Origin: Natrinema halophilum
Lineage (GTDB): Archaea; Halobacteriota; Halobacteria; Halobacteriales; Natrialbaceae
Length of the DNA stretch: 64,000 nt
Assembly (NCBI RefSeq): GCF_013402815.2
Contig: NZ_CP058601.1
Location: forward strand, 186,001 to 250,000
Reading direction: 5' to 3'
The translations under genes and the position numbers were made by a program. The notes below the pieces were generated by a model, which was not told the origin of the DNA, searched no databases, and saw only the letters and a program-made list of their open reading frames with translations. Each line of letters begins with the position of its first letter. The stretch's first letter is position 1. Below are positions 8,729 to 17,861 of this stretch, piece after piece.

Positions 8729-9102
8729 AACACTTCCCTTGCTTGGGATTAGATCTCCTTTGTTATACACACTGATCGTTCGTTTATATGATAGCTACAA
8801 TGGTTTTCTAAGTGTTTTATCGAGATGCCAACAATCGTGACGGATTATAAAATGTATCTTTGACATTAAGATAGTAACACTTTAAGAAATCGACGAGTAC
8901 TGTGATAGCTGCGAACCCTGTACTGAGCGATCGCCGTTCTTGTAGATCAAGTTTTGACTCGTGCTGTATTCGCGCTTTGTATCTGGCAGAGACTTGCAGA
9001 ACAACCTAACTGCTGTCAGGAACGGCGTGCGAGATACAGAGGTTCTATCCAGCACAGTGACACCTACAGGATAGTAGGATATTCACAACGTGTACTATCC
9101 AC
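8729..9102. other. 374-bp gap with one dispersed repeat copy
   Basis: No gene seen. An AT-rich stretch upstream of hsp20 (8760-8890) probably holds its promoter. Repeat copy B occupies 8957-9052. Confidence 0.6.
8957..9052. repeat. Dispersed island repeat, copy B
   Basis: Shares CGTGCTGTATTCGCGC, the central AGAGACTTGCAGAACAACC segment, and GGAACGGCGTGCGAGATACA with the copies at 11621, 13149 and 15157, here without the promoter/Tat module attached. Confidence 0.6.
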
Positions 9103-9288
9103 TCAACTTTCAAGATATTCTATGTGTGCGCCGTACGCGCTACCAAATGCTGAAAAGAATGAGGCTAATCCAACAGCAATAAACAGTTGTGTCGGCCAAA
9201 TTAGTGAAGCAATATAGGTTAGAACCAGTGTAATTGAGAGAGAAATAACTCCTGCAATAGCTGATTTTTTGAGTGCCTGTGAATTCAT
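9103..9288 (-). CDS. Small two-helix membrane protein
   Basis: A 61-residue ORF. Two hydrophobic helices lie at about residues 8-27 (AIAGVISLSITLVLTYIASL) and 32-50, separated by a short WPTQ turn, and it ends in GAHIEYLES. I picked the internal ATG at 9288 because the codons before it are not protein-like. A/T-ending codons match the rest of the island. The glycine/alanine-rich helices look like a real small membrane protein, but I cannot name the family or function. Confidence 0.5.
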   Translation of the reverse strand: MNSQALKKSAIAGVISLSITLVLTYIASLIWPTQLFIAVGLASFFSAFGSAYGAHIEYLES

Positions 9289-9387
9289 ACAGCAAACCAC
9301 ATGATGATATTACAAAGAATTATCCACAGCACCTTTGCGCCTTCTATTCAGCAGAGGCTAAAAGAGTAGTGAGTAGCCTGTTAGTTA

Positions 9388-10089
9388 TCAATGATGCGCT
9401 TGTCGGAGTGCATCTGCGGTCGCTGTTCCGGAAATTCGGATGTATTTCTGGGCATTGGCGAGATCGCTCTACCCCATCAAGGCCTGAAGCGGAACTGGCG
9501 CAACCCCCTGATAGGCGTGATAGCTCGCAGCGGTTGCTCGCAAACAGTGTGGGTAGACGCGCCCCCGAAGATCGGCAGTCTCAACTGCTTCGTTCACTCG
9601 CCTATTGATCGTCGAGCGCGAATGCGGGAACGAATCGTAGCGATTGGCGAACCGTTCGATACACAGTTCGAGACGTAACGACAGGTCGAAAGGAATCGCC
9701 CGCGTGGAGGAGACCGTCTTTGGGTGCCACCGGGCCTCCACTGTCTCGTCCTCAGTGAGGTCGCTACAGTGGCTCGCTTCCTGAGTTGCTTGGCGACGAC
9801 AGTACCCACAAGAACATGGCTCGTGCTGTGGGATCTGGAGAAGTTTCCGATCCCAGTCGAACCAGTCGGTATTGAGGTGGGAAATCTCTCCCGCCCGTAA
9901 TCCGAGCCGACCTGCGACCAGACAGATGAACCGTGCTTGGAAATCACGGGGACTGGGCAACTCCGAACAGGCTTCGAGTAGCAACTCGAACTCTCGGTCG
10001 GTGAGTACATTTTCGTGAGAATGTCGTGTCGTCAACGCTCGTCGATGTCGCTTCGCCCATGTTGACGACTCAGACTGATGCTGTGTCAT
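9388..10089 (-). pseudogene. Tyrosine recombinase (XerC/D-like) inactivated by an amber codon
   Basis: The open part (9469-10089) holds Arg I in GLRAGEISHL, an insertion with CSCGYC cysteines, and the H-x-x-R box PHCLRATAASYHAYQG. It then meets TAG at 9469-9471. Reading on in the same frame gives LMG(*)SDLANAQKYIRISG and runs to TGA at 9388-9390. The catalytic Tyr (QKYIRISG) is therefore encoded after the stop, and TAG stands where relatives have Trp (MGW), a one-base change from TGG. Unsuppressed, the protein lacks its nucleophile. The DNA after the stop is otherwise well preserved, so the mutation looks recent. Confidence 0.8.
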
Positions 10090-10267
10090 TACAGCAGGAG
10101 GTGTGCGCGGTTCCCAGAGAAACTATTCAAAATTGAGATTGTTCGGCAGTGCCGAATAGAGAGGACAAGTTCAGCACGACCGGTAGTACGAGATGAAAAA
10201 ACAGTCGAAATTCGATATCGCAGTGATTCGGTCCTGAATGGCAATTAAGCTGCTCTCCGCCCGCATG

Positions 10268-11417
10268 TCATTTAATTGGCTGAGCTTCGGGGAATTGATA
10301 GTTCTCGTTGATAATTGGCTTGCTTGCGTCGTAGAACCGGAAAAGATAGCGCCATCCCCCCGGGGTGTAGAGGAAGTTCTTCTGGTCGGGGTCGCCATCG
10401 AAATGCACTGTGACACTCCCGTTAGCGTTCCGGTCTGCGGTCACGTTGCTCACAGTAAAAGCATCGTATTTGTTCTTTACAAAGGACAGGCGACGGTTGT
10501 AGACGCTAATCGACCAGAACCCGTCGACAGGGACGTCCTTGACGGTGAGTGTGTATGGCGTCTCGCCGTCATTCTGGTCGGGTGTCCGTTGGAGGATGAG
10601 TGCTTCTGACGGTTCCGGGACGCCAGTCCACCCCGACGCGCTGGAGATAAAAAAATTTCACAGGATCGACCTGGCCAACGTCACCGAATGCGTCCGACCA
10701 GTTGTCTATCGTGTAATAGAGTGTTCTCAGCGTGTCGTCGATCTGTTCGAGAGATTGTTGATCCCAATTGGGAATCTCGAACGACCCAGCCGACGATTGC
10801 ACCACGCCGATCTGATCCTGGAGTTGACGGACTTGTTTCACATCGGCCGGGTCGTCAGCATTGACGAACGTGCGGAACAGGATACCAGCATACTGCGTGC
10901 CGATCTGATCCTGCGTCAATGTGTACGTATCAGGTTCGGTGACGCTCAGCTACACATATTGATCCTCATTCTGTACATTCATCGACTGATATCGGTCACC
11001 GGTGTCTGGTTTCGTGATGGTGACGGGCTCGGTCAGATCGAACACCCCAAACGAGTAGAGTGAGTCACGCTGCTCCCCGATACCCAACTCATTCTTTGCC
11101 CTGATGGGAGAAAGATTTCGGACATGATAGAACTGTCCGAATCCACCCTTGCTGACGATTGGCTGAAATGAAGCATGACAGTAGGCACGTGGGAAGTTCG
11201 CCCATGTCACTGGGACAGCATCGGTATTGTCCGTCGTCTGTTGCTCGGCTTGGTTGGGGGTCTGGCTCAGCGTGTCTTGGTGGGCGCTGGCACTACCGAC
11301 GCCCAGTGCGAGCAAGCCGGCGAGTCCTGCTCCTTGCAGCGCGGTGCGGCGGGTTGCCCCCAACGGGTTGGAATTCGATTCTGAATCAGCCGGCGTGTCG
11401 TGTGTCTCGTTGGTCAT
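10268..11417 (-). pseudogene. Tat-exported DUF1254/DUF1214 protein, broken by a stop and a frameshift
   Basis: The N-terminus carries a Tat signal (ATRRTALQGAGLAGLLALGV, residues about 21-40). A DUF1254 part follows (VPVTWANFPRAYCHASFQ, YSFGVFDLTEPV) until an in-frame TAG at 10950-10952. The same frame continues as LSVTEPDTYTLTQDQIGT. A second lesion is a frameshift at the A7 run 10648-10654. After it the DUF1214 part (VPVDGFWSISVYN, then GSVTVHFDGDPDQKNFLYTP) runs to 10268. DUF1254/1214 proteins are secreted bacterial-type proteins of unknown function, often near sulfatases. The A7 run means a sequencing error should be excluded for that lesion; the amber codon is a separate one. Promoter and signal belong to module 1. 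Confidence 0.8.
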
Positions 11418-11709
11418 GGCTCATGCCTCTCTAAGTGTCCCACAGTAGCGGTTGGGACTGACTCAGACAACCGCACACCAGCACTTCATATAAAACAGCG
11501 ACGACACTCGAGAATACTTTCATGACATGATAGAACTATTTGCTTAATGACTATCTCAGAACCATCAATATACTATTAGTACCTGTAGTAAGCGCTCACA
11601 GAACTCGCTATTCAAACTTCAGTTCGTGCTGCACTCGCGCCTTCTCTGTTGCAGAGACTCAACGAACTCCGAGTTGCTGTCAGAAGCGGCCTGTGCAATC
11701 CAGAGGATG
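11418..11709 (-). repeat. Promoter/Tat module, copy 1 (non-coding part)
   Basis: About 290 bp that recur upstream of three consecutive minus-strand exported-protein genes. From the gene outwards: leader with SD-like GAGAGG, TATA box TTTTATATG (11487-11495), the segment ending ACTCGAGAATA, and then the dispersed repeat (11621-11709). Homology with copies 2 and 3 continues into the signal peptide codons of each gene. Confidence 0.8.
11487..11495 (-). promoter_or_regulatory. TATA box of module 1
   Basis: Minus-strand TTTTATATG, about 70 nt before ATG 11417, giving an expected leader of about 45 nt. The leader has GAGAGG 8 nt before the ATG, unlike the leaderless genes elsewhere in the window. 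Confidence 0.6.
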
Positions 11710-11821
11710 TGTTCCTACATCAGGACAAAACAGCAACCGAATCGGCGAATCTGCGAGCAGCGACGTCGTCGTATCGGCCGTTCAGCGGTGGTCCCCGTTC
11801 GAAATCCATCGGTGGGGCGCC

Positions 11822-12946
11822 TCAGCTATCCGCTTGCTCGAAGGGGAAGACGTACTCCCAATCGTCTTTCATACTGACGACGACCCAGCCCTTCTCTTCT
11901 GCCACGTCGATAAATGGCTGGGAAGACTCGTCGGACGTCTCTCCTGTTAGGTCTTCGTCCATACTATAGGCATACTCACGCTTGGCGTCGTCGTGGTTAA
12001 CCAGCAGGAGCAGCCGCGGACCGTCCCCTGCTTCGGTCCACTCGAGCATCTGGCGGTCTCCGACGTAGTTGCCGAACGCCGCGATGGGGCGCCTGCCGAT
12101 GAACTTGTGGATACCGATTGGTTTGCCAGCCTCGTCGTCGACGAAATCGACCTCCGGCAGCTTTACCAGCACCGGCTCACTGTCCCGGACCTCGTAGCGG
12201 GTCTTCCCGGTCGAGCCGACCACCTGCTCTGGCGGGATCCCATACGTCGCTTCACTCATCTGTCGCATGAACTCGGCGCCACCGCCGGAAACGATGAAGG
12301 TCTTGAACTCGTTCGCCCGCAGAAACGAGAGCAGTTCCAGCATCGGCTGATAGGCGAGGTCAGTATAGCGCCGGTCGAAACGCGGATCGCGAGCCGTATT
12401 CAGCCAGTCGGTCACGGTTGCCTCGAATTCGTCCGTGGTCATTCCGGTGTGCGTGACAGTGAGCAGTTCGGCCACCTCATTCTGGTTCATCGCCGCCAGT
12501 GTCTCGAGGTCGTTCTCCAACACCGCCTTAAAGGGCTGTTCGTCCTCCCATTCTGGGTGCTGGGGGGCCAGCTCTTGTATTCGGTCGATTACAAAGGCGA
12601 GCTGGGCGTACACTGGCCGTTCGACCCACAGCGTGCCGTCGTTGTCGAAAGTGGCTATGCGCTCAGCGGGCGGTACGAAGTCGGGAGAGTCTGGCGTGGT
12701 CACTTTCTCTACGAACGCAAGTATGGCCTGCTTGGCCCTGCCGTCGTTCCAGGATGGAAGCGCCTCGGTGGTCTCTTTCCGACTCTGATGGGCATCCGCA
12801 TTCGGAACGGTTCGCTGGGCCGTGGCGCTGCCGCCGCCCAGTGCGAATAAACTGGCGAGACCTGCCCCGCGAAGCGCGGTTCGGCGGGTTGCGCGCAACG
12901 GTTCGGATACTGGCTCCGCCGTCGTGTGGTGTGGTTCGTTGCTCAT
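11822..12946 (-). CDS. Tat-exported HAD-family phosphatase
   Basis: A 374-residue protein. The Tat signal is ATRRTALRGAGLASLFALGG (about residues 19-38). The HAD core follows: motif I FDNDGTLW (first Asp is the predicted nucleophile, near residue 101), a helical cap, motif II FIVSGGGAEFM, and motif IV FGNYVGDRQMLEW. This resembles phosphoserine-phosphatase-like HADs annotated beside arylsulfatase and DUF1254 genes in bacteria. It probably hydrolyses a phosphoester outside the membrane; the substrate is unknown. ATG 12946 is preferred over the overlapping ATG 12952 because GAGAGG then lies 7 nt upstream, the same spacing as in the sister gene at 11417. Intact. Confidence 0.8.
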   Translation of the reverse strand: MSNEPHHTTAEPVSEPLRATRRTALRGAGLASLFALGGGSATAQRTVPNADAHQSRKETTEALPSWNDGRAKQAILAFVEKVTTPDSPDFVPPAERIATFDNDGTLWVERPVYAQLAFVIDRIQELAPQHPEWEDEQPFKAVLENDLETLAAMNQNEVAELLTVTHTGMTTDEFEATVTDWLNTARDPRFDRRYTDLAYQPMLELLSFLRANEFKTFIVSGGGAEFMRQMSEATYGIPPEQVVGSTGKTRYEVRDSEPVLVKLPEVDFVDDEAGKPIGIHKFIGRRPIAAFGNYVGDRQMLEWTEAGDGPRLLLLVNHDDAKREYAYSMDEDLTGETSDESSQPFIDVAEEKGWVVVSMKDDWEYVFPFEQADS

Positions 12947-12952
12947 GGTCAT

Positions 12953-13240
12953 GCCTCTCTGAGTAGCCCACAGCAGCAGTTGGGACCGACTCAGACAACC
13001 GCACACCAGCGCCCCATATAATACAGCGACGATACTCGAGAATGATTTCATGGCCTGATGATAGTATTATATTAATTACCATCCCTGAATCCTCAATGTA
13101 CTATGTGTACCTGGAGTGAACGCTCACGGAACTTGCTATTCATCCGTCAGTTCGTGCTGTACTCGCGCCTTCTGTCCAACCGACTCTGTCCAAACTCCCG
13201 AGCCGCTGTGAAAAACGGCGTACTGGATACAGAAAACGCT
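12953..13240 (-). repeat. Promoter/Tat module, copy 2 (non-coding part)
   Basis: Closest to copy 1: the GAGAGG leader, CAGACAACCGCACACCAGC, the TATA region (13015-13024, GTATTATATG on the minus strand), CGCTCACGGAACTTGC, and the dispersed repeat (13149-13240). Confidence 0.8.
13015..13024 (-). promoter_or_regulatory. TATA box of module 2
   Basis: Minus-strand GTATTATATG, about 73 nt before ATG 12946, in the same place relative to the gene as in module 1. Confidence 0.6.
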
Positions 13241-13276
13241 AGCAAACTGTCTTGTTAGGGATGAAGGTAGAAGGTA

Positions 13277-14959
13277 TCACTCCTCTGCAGGAACGACTTC
13301 GGGCATGTCGTAGGTCCCATCGACCAGCGACCAGTGGGGACCATAGAACCGCGCTGCGAATCGCATACCACCTTCGGGAGCTGGCAGCCAGTTCGTCACC
13401 TGCTCGGAATCGTCCGGCTTCTCGTGTTGGACGTAGATGACGAGTTCGTTGGCGTCAGTGTGCAACAGTCCTTCTTCGAGCATGTAGCTGTTGATGCTGT
13501 AGCGGTCGAGTTCGTTCTCGACGAAGTAGCCCTGCGCGTCGTAGATCGGAATCTCCCAGAACTCGGTGACTGGCGGGAAGTTATCGAGGTCGAACGTGAT
13601 GGTGTACTGTGTCGACCCGTTTAGTTGCTCGCCGTTCGCGTCGGTGAATTTGAACGCACCGACGTGAGATGCGGGCGAGTCGGGGCCCGCGAAGCCGAAG
13701 TCGGCCACGGCGGCCCGGGTCAACCAGTCGGTTCTGAAGTCCGCCGTGTTCTGAACGATGTTCCACCCATTCATGTCTACTACGACGTCGCTGTTACCCT
13801 CCACGACGGTGGCTCTGACGCGCTCGAACCCGCTCTCGAATCCGCTAGTCAGGGCCTCCTGCACGTCGGTATCGAGGGCGGACCAGTCGAATTCCAGTCC
13901 CGGGCCGATTCCGAGTTGTTCCAGTCGCTCGAGCATCGCAGCCTCTTTTCGGGAGTCGTCGATGAGCGACATACTCGGATCGTTCAGGACGAGGTTGAGG
14001 AGGGTGAAGAAGTCCGATGGGGTCTGGTTTTCGACCTGCTGCTCTGTGAGGTCCGCCATTCGTGGGATCGTCTCGTAGTCGCCGGGGACGACTGACTGCT
14101 CCACCCGTGGCACGCCCGAGCGGTCGTTGGCGAGCCACTCGCTGAGCGGGGTGATGTTCGTCTGCTCCTGCAGGTCGTTGACGTAGGCGATTTCGGATTC
14201 GTCCGTGGGGTTGCGCAACGCGTACCGGACGAGGGTGAATAGGGTCTTCGTCCCTGCTTGGACGACGTCGGTCGCGGCGAAGTCGCCTGGAATCTCGCCC
14301 TCGTAATCGTCCGGCAGAATCAGGTACGACCGCGCGTCGGTGCCGTTGAACTGATTCCCGGCGTAGAGAGGGAAGATTCCGTACTGGTTCATCAACTGTA
14401 ACGAGAAGTAGCGGTCGGTAACCTCGGGCATCTCGATGACGATGGGGTCGTCCTGCAGGTCGAGGAAGCCCATTCCGTACAGGGTGGTGTTGTTCGGAGT
14501 GACGATAGCCGTGAAGTCGGCCGTTATCGGTTGGCCATCGTTAGGATAGTACAACCGATTGACGCCCACGAAGACGTCGCTGTTCTCCTTCTGTGTGTAG
14601 TTGAAGCGCGTCACGTAGAAGATAATCTGCTGGAGACCGTAGAGGTACGCGTCTTCGGCGATCGATGCCACACTGCTATCCATATCGCTTTCCTGACTAC
14701 CTTCGGATTCTCGATCGGCGGCGACTGTCCGCGTCACCGTCGATCCCCCGAGTGAGAGTCCGCCCACGATGAGCCCCCCTTTCTGGAGTGCCTCGCGGCG
14801 CGTCAGCGTTCGGGTACGAAACAGGTCCACTCCGTCAGCTGCCCTGTCTGAATTCTGGGTTCCCTGGTAAGTACTCATTCCACGAAGTGCAGTTTGGCGC
14901 GTTGCTCGCAGCGGTTCGAAGCCCGATTCCTCCGTCATGTCTGGTGGTTCGTTGCTCAT
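13277..14959 (-). CDS. DUF1254/DUF1214 exported protein with two tandem Tat-type signals
   Basis: A 560-residue protein, intact. The first 27 residues (ending RATRQTALRG) are the truncated Tat signal of the module. They are fused directly to a second start, MSTYQGTQNSD (ATG 14878), which leads to a complete second Tat signal (LTRREALQKGGLIVGGLSLG, about residues 52-71). DUF1254 follows (ITADFTAIVTPNNTTLYGMG, GIFPLYAGNQF) and then DUF1214 (PVTEFWEIPIYDAQGYFVEN). Function is unknown; the domains are common in bacteria near sulfatases. ATG 14878 is probably the ancestral start, and the module added about 81 nt of coding sequence. GGGAG lies about 10 nt before ATG 14959. Confidence 0.82.
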   Translation of the reverse strand: MSNEPPDMTEESGFEPLRATRQTALRGMSTYQGTQNSDRAADGVDLFRTRTLTRREALQKGGLIVGGLSLGGSTVTRTVAADRESEGSQESDMDSSVASIAEDAYLYGLQQIIFYVTRFNYTQKENSDVFVGVNRLYYPNDGQPITADFTAIVTPNNTTLYGMGFLDLQDDPIVIEMPEVTDRYFSLQLMNQYGIFPLYAGNQFNGTDARSYLILPDDYEGEIPGDFAATDVVQAGTKTLFTLVRYALRNPTDESEIAYVNDLQEQTNITPLSEWLANDRSGVPRVEQSVVPGDYETIPRMADLTEQQVENQTPSDFFTLLNLVLNDPSMSLIDDSRKEAAMLERLEQLGIGPGLEFDWSALDTDVQEALTSGFESGFERVRATVVEGNSDVVVDMNGWNIVQNTADFRTDWLTRAAVADFGFAGPDSPASHVGAFKFTDANGEQLNGSTQYTITFDLDNFPPVTEFWEIPIYDAQGYFVENELDRYSINSYMLEEGLLHTDANELVIYVQHEKPDDSEQVTNWLPAPEGGMRFAARFYGPHWSLVDGTYDMPEVVPAEE

Positions 14960-15249
14960 GATTCGTGTCTCCCTGAGTGTCCCACTGCAGCGGTTGGGAC
15001 TAACTCACCTGCTGGCACATCAGTGTCCCACATAATACAGCGACGATACTCGAGAATAATTTCATGACATGATGGTAGTGTTAGATTGATAACTATCTCT
15101 GAATCCTCAAGATACAATCTGTACCTGGAGTGAGCGCTCACGGAACGCGTTACGTTAGTTCATTGTTACACTCGCGCTGTGTATCATTGCAAAGACTCAT
15201 CGAACTACAGACCTGTTGTCAGAATCGGCGTGCAAGATACAGAGGATGT
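14960..15249 (-). repeat. Promoter/Tat module, copy 3 (non-coding part)
   Basis: Same order as copies 1 and 2: leader, TATA-like GTATTATG (15031-15038), CGACGATACTCGAGAATAAT, AGCGCTCACGGAACGCG, and the dispersed repeat (15157-15249). It ends against a DUF1214 gene fragment at 15262. Confidence 0.8.
15031..15038 (-). promoter_or_regulatory. TATA-like box of module 3
   Basis: Minus-strand GTATTATG at the position equivalent to the TATA boxes of modules 1 and 2, with one base weaker than consensus. Confidence 0.5.
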
Positions 15250-15261
15250 CTCCAGCACGAC

Positions 15262-15360
15262 CGTCAAAAGGTAGATGAAGTTCGGCTGGCCGGTATCGCC
15301 ACCGAAGTGCACCGTAATTGAATTGTTTCTTCTACCGGCGTTATTGGCTACTGGTGTCCA
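15262..15360 (-). pseudogene. Fragment of a DUF1214 C-terminus
   Basis: The minus frame reads NNSITVHFGGDTGQPNFIYL, clearly related to GSVTVHFDGDPDQKNFLYTP of the broken gene at 10268-11417. Nothing recognisable precedes or follows it, and it abuts module 3. It is a remnant of a third DUF1254/1214 gene. Confidence 0.65.
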
Positions 15361-15494
15361 GTATACGTGCAATTTCTTGGGGGAACGATAGAACGATTTT
15401 ACGTCAATCTACGCTGTTCAATCTGCTTCGACGGTGGCGTTGGCGATCCTGATTTCTACGAATCACGGACGGACTCCATCGCGAGGGAAACGAT

Positions 15495-17810
15495 ATGCCA
15501 GAACAGGAATTCCACGGCCACATCGGTCGTACGTACGATGAATCCGAGGAGTGGTGGCCCGAACAGACGCGACCGCCTGAAGACGCACCGAACGTATTGA
15601 TGATCGTCCTTGACGACGTCGGCTTCGGTCAGGTCGGCTGCTACGGCGGTCCGATCGACACACCGAATATCGATCGACTCGCCGAGAACGGACTCCAGTA
15701 CAATAACTTCCAGACGACTGCGCTCTGCGCGCCAACGCGCAGCTGTCTGCTTACCGGGCGAAATCACCACTCGAACGGTATGGGTCTCGTCACCGAAGCC
15801 TCGACCGGATTCCCGGGCTACAATGGTTCAATTCCGCACGAGAACGGCTTCCTCTCTGAGATGTTAGTCGAGCACGGGTACAACACGTTCGCCGCTGGCA
15901 AATGGCATCTCGCTCCTGCCGAGGAGACGAGTGCCGCCGGTCCTTACGACGAGTGGCCGCTCGGTCGAGGGTTCGAACGCTACTATGGCTTCCTCAGCGG
16001 TGACACGCATCAGTACTATCCCAATCTGGTGCAGGGAAACGAACAGATCGAACCACCCGCAACCCCCGAAGAGGGATATCACCTCACAGAAGATCTCGCT
16101 GACCGAACCATCCAACACATCCAGGACGCACAATCGGTTGCTCCCGAGAAGCCGTTCTTTGCGTACTTTGCGACAGGTGCATGCCACGCCCCACATCACG
16201 TCCCACAAGAGTGGGCGAACAAGTACGAGGGTGAATTCGATATAGGCTGGGATGAGTTACGGAAACAAATCCTGTCGCGCCAGAAAGAACTCGGTGTCGT
16301 CCCTGAAAATGCAACCCTCTCGCCAGACGATCCCGATATCCCACACTGGGATGACCTCTCGGACGACGAGCAGACGCTCTACGCCCGAATGATGGAGGTT
16401 TTCGCAGGCTTCCTCGAGCACACTGACCATCACATCGGTCGCATCCTCGATTTTCTCGAGGAGATCGGCGAACTCGACAACACGCTCGTACTAGTCGTCT
16501 CGGATAATGGTGCGAGCGCCGAAGGGGGCCCGGGTGGCTCAGTTAACGAGATGAGATTTTTTAATAACATCGAGGAAGATCTCGAGGACAATCTGGAGGC
16601 GATGGACGCTCTCGGGGGCCCAGAGTACTACAACCACTATCCGATGGGATGGGCGTGGGCCGGTGATACACCGTTTCGCCGGTGGAAGCGTGAAACCTAC
16701 CGCGGTGGTGTAAGCGATCCCATGGTCGTCCACTGGCCTGACGGTATCGACGCACAGGATGAAATCCGCGACCAGTTCGTCCACGCTATCGACATCGTCC
16801 CCACTGTTCTGGAAGCGATCGGAATCGAGGCACCCGAGGAGATCAAAGGTTATTCGCAATCCCCAATCGAAGGGACGAGTTTCGCGTACACCTTCGACGA
16901 CCCTGCTGCCCCCGAGCAGCATACTGACCAGTATTTCGAGATGCTCGCGTATCGGGCCATCTATCACGACGGCTGGCGAGCGGTGAAACCGTGGGAGTTT
17001 GGGAAACCGATCACCGCTGAGGACCTCTCGGCGACGACGATCAAGGAGACTGGCTGGGAACTGTACAATCTCGAGGAGGACTTCTCGGAAGCGCATAACG
17101 TCGCCGACGAGCACCCCGAGAAGGTACTCGAACTCGCCCAGTTGTGGTGGGCAGAAGCTGGCACGTACGACGTGTTGCCACTCGACGGACGCGCCGTTGA
17201 GCGAATGGCAGCCACAGGTCGGCCACAAGTGTCCTCACCTCGCGACCAGTACGTCTACTACCCCGGAGGGGAGAGCGTCCCGGAGAATGGCGCAGTCTCG
17301 GTGCTAAATCGCGACCACAGCATCACAGCCGAGGTCGATATACCGCAGGGTGGGACGGAGGGCGTGCTGCTCGCTCACGGGAGCACGAACGGTGGCTACT
17401 CGCTATTCGTCCTGGACAACCGGCTGCACTACGTCCACAACTATTGCGGCATCGAGGAGTACCAGATAACAACCGACAGTGAAATTCCGGCGGACGTAGC
17501 CGAACTCGGAATGGAATTCGAAGTGACTGGTGAACCGGACGTCCAGAACGGAGCGGGAGCGCCAGCGACGCTTCGACTCTACTACGACGACGACCAGGTC
17601 GGCGAAGGTGATCTACCGGTCACTATCCCGATCATGATCGCCATTAACGCGGGACTGAGTTGCGGCCAGGATCTCGTACAGGCGGTAACTACGGAGTACG
17701 AAAAACCGTTCGCATTCACAGGCGACCTCACACAAGTGACCGTCGACGTCAGCGGCGAACCGTTCGTTCACCACGAGGCCGTGGTGAAACGTATTATGGC
17801 GAGAGAGTGA
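15495..17810 (+). CDS. Arylsulfatase-type sulfatase (Cys-type)
   Basis: A 771-residue alkaline-phosphatase-superfamily sulfatase that would hydrolyse a sulfate ester. Metal-binding Asp40-Asp41 lie in NVLMIVLDDVGFG. The signature C-x-P-x-R is CAPTR with Cys78, which must be converted to formylglycine; LLTGR follows. GKWHLAP and VVSDNGASAEGGPGG supply further active-site residues. The last 200 residues are a beta-rich C-terminal region. There is no evident signal peptide, unlike its neighbours, so it may act in the cytoplasm. The FGE gene starts 51 nt downstream and is the expected activator. The family is bacterial-like and unusual in haloarchaea; the substrate is unknown. Confidence 0.9.
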   Translation: MPEQEFHGHIGRTYDESEEWWPEQTRPPEDAPNVLMIVLDDVGFGQVGCYGGPIDTPNIDRLAENGLQYNNFQTTALCAPTRSCLLTGRNHHSNGMGLVTEASTGFPGYNGSIPHENGFLSEMLVEHGYNTFAAGKWHLAPAEETSAAGPYDEWPLGRGFERYYGFLSGDTHQYYPNLVQGNEQIEPPATPEEGYHLTEDLADRTIQHIQDAQSVAPEKPFFAYFATGACHAPHHVPQEWANKYEGEFDIGWDELRKQILSRQKELGVVPENATLSPDDPDIPHWDDLSDDEQTLYARMMEVFAGFLEHTDHHIGRILDFLEEIGELDNTLVLVVSDNGASAEGGPGGSVNEMRFFNNIEEDLEDNLEAMDALGGPEYYNHYPMGWAWAGDTPFRRWKRETYRGGVSDPMVVHWPDGIDAQDEIRDQFVHAIDIVPTVLEAIGIEAPEEIKGYSQSPIEGTSFAYTFDDPAAPEQHTDQYFEMLAYRAIYHDGWRAVKPWEFGKPITAEDLSATTIKETGWELYNLEEDFSEAHNVADEHPEKVLELAQLWWAEAGTYDVLPLDGRAVERMAATGRPQVSSPRDQYVYYPGGESVPENGAVSVLNRDHSITAEVDIPQGGTEGVLLAHGSTNGGYSLFVLDNRLHYVHNYCGIEEYQITTDSEIPADVAELGMEFEVTGEPDVQNGAGAPATLRLYYDDDQVGEGDLPVTIPIMIAINAGLSCGQDLVQAVTTEYEKPFAFTGDLTQVTVDVSGEPFVHHEAVVKRIMARE

Positions 17811-17861
17811 CGCGAGAGCACACAGGTAAAGAAACACATCTCGTAATCATCGGAATTCAGG

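Noticed and set aside
9469-10952. Genuine amber decoding (for example pyrrolysine) explaining two in-frame TAG codons
   Set aside because: One of the two genes also carries a frameshift, and nearby genes carry TAA and TGA lesions, so general decay is simpler. No Pyl genes are in the window.
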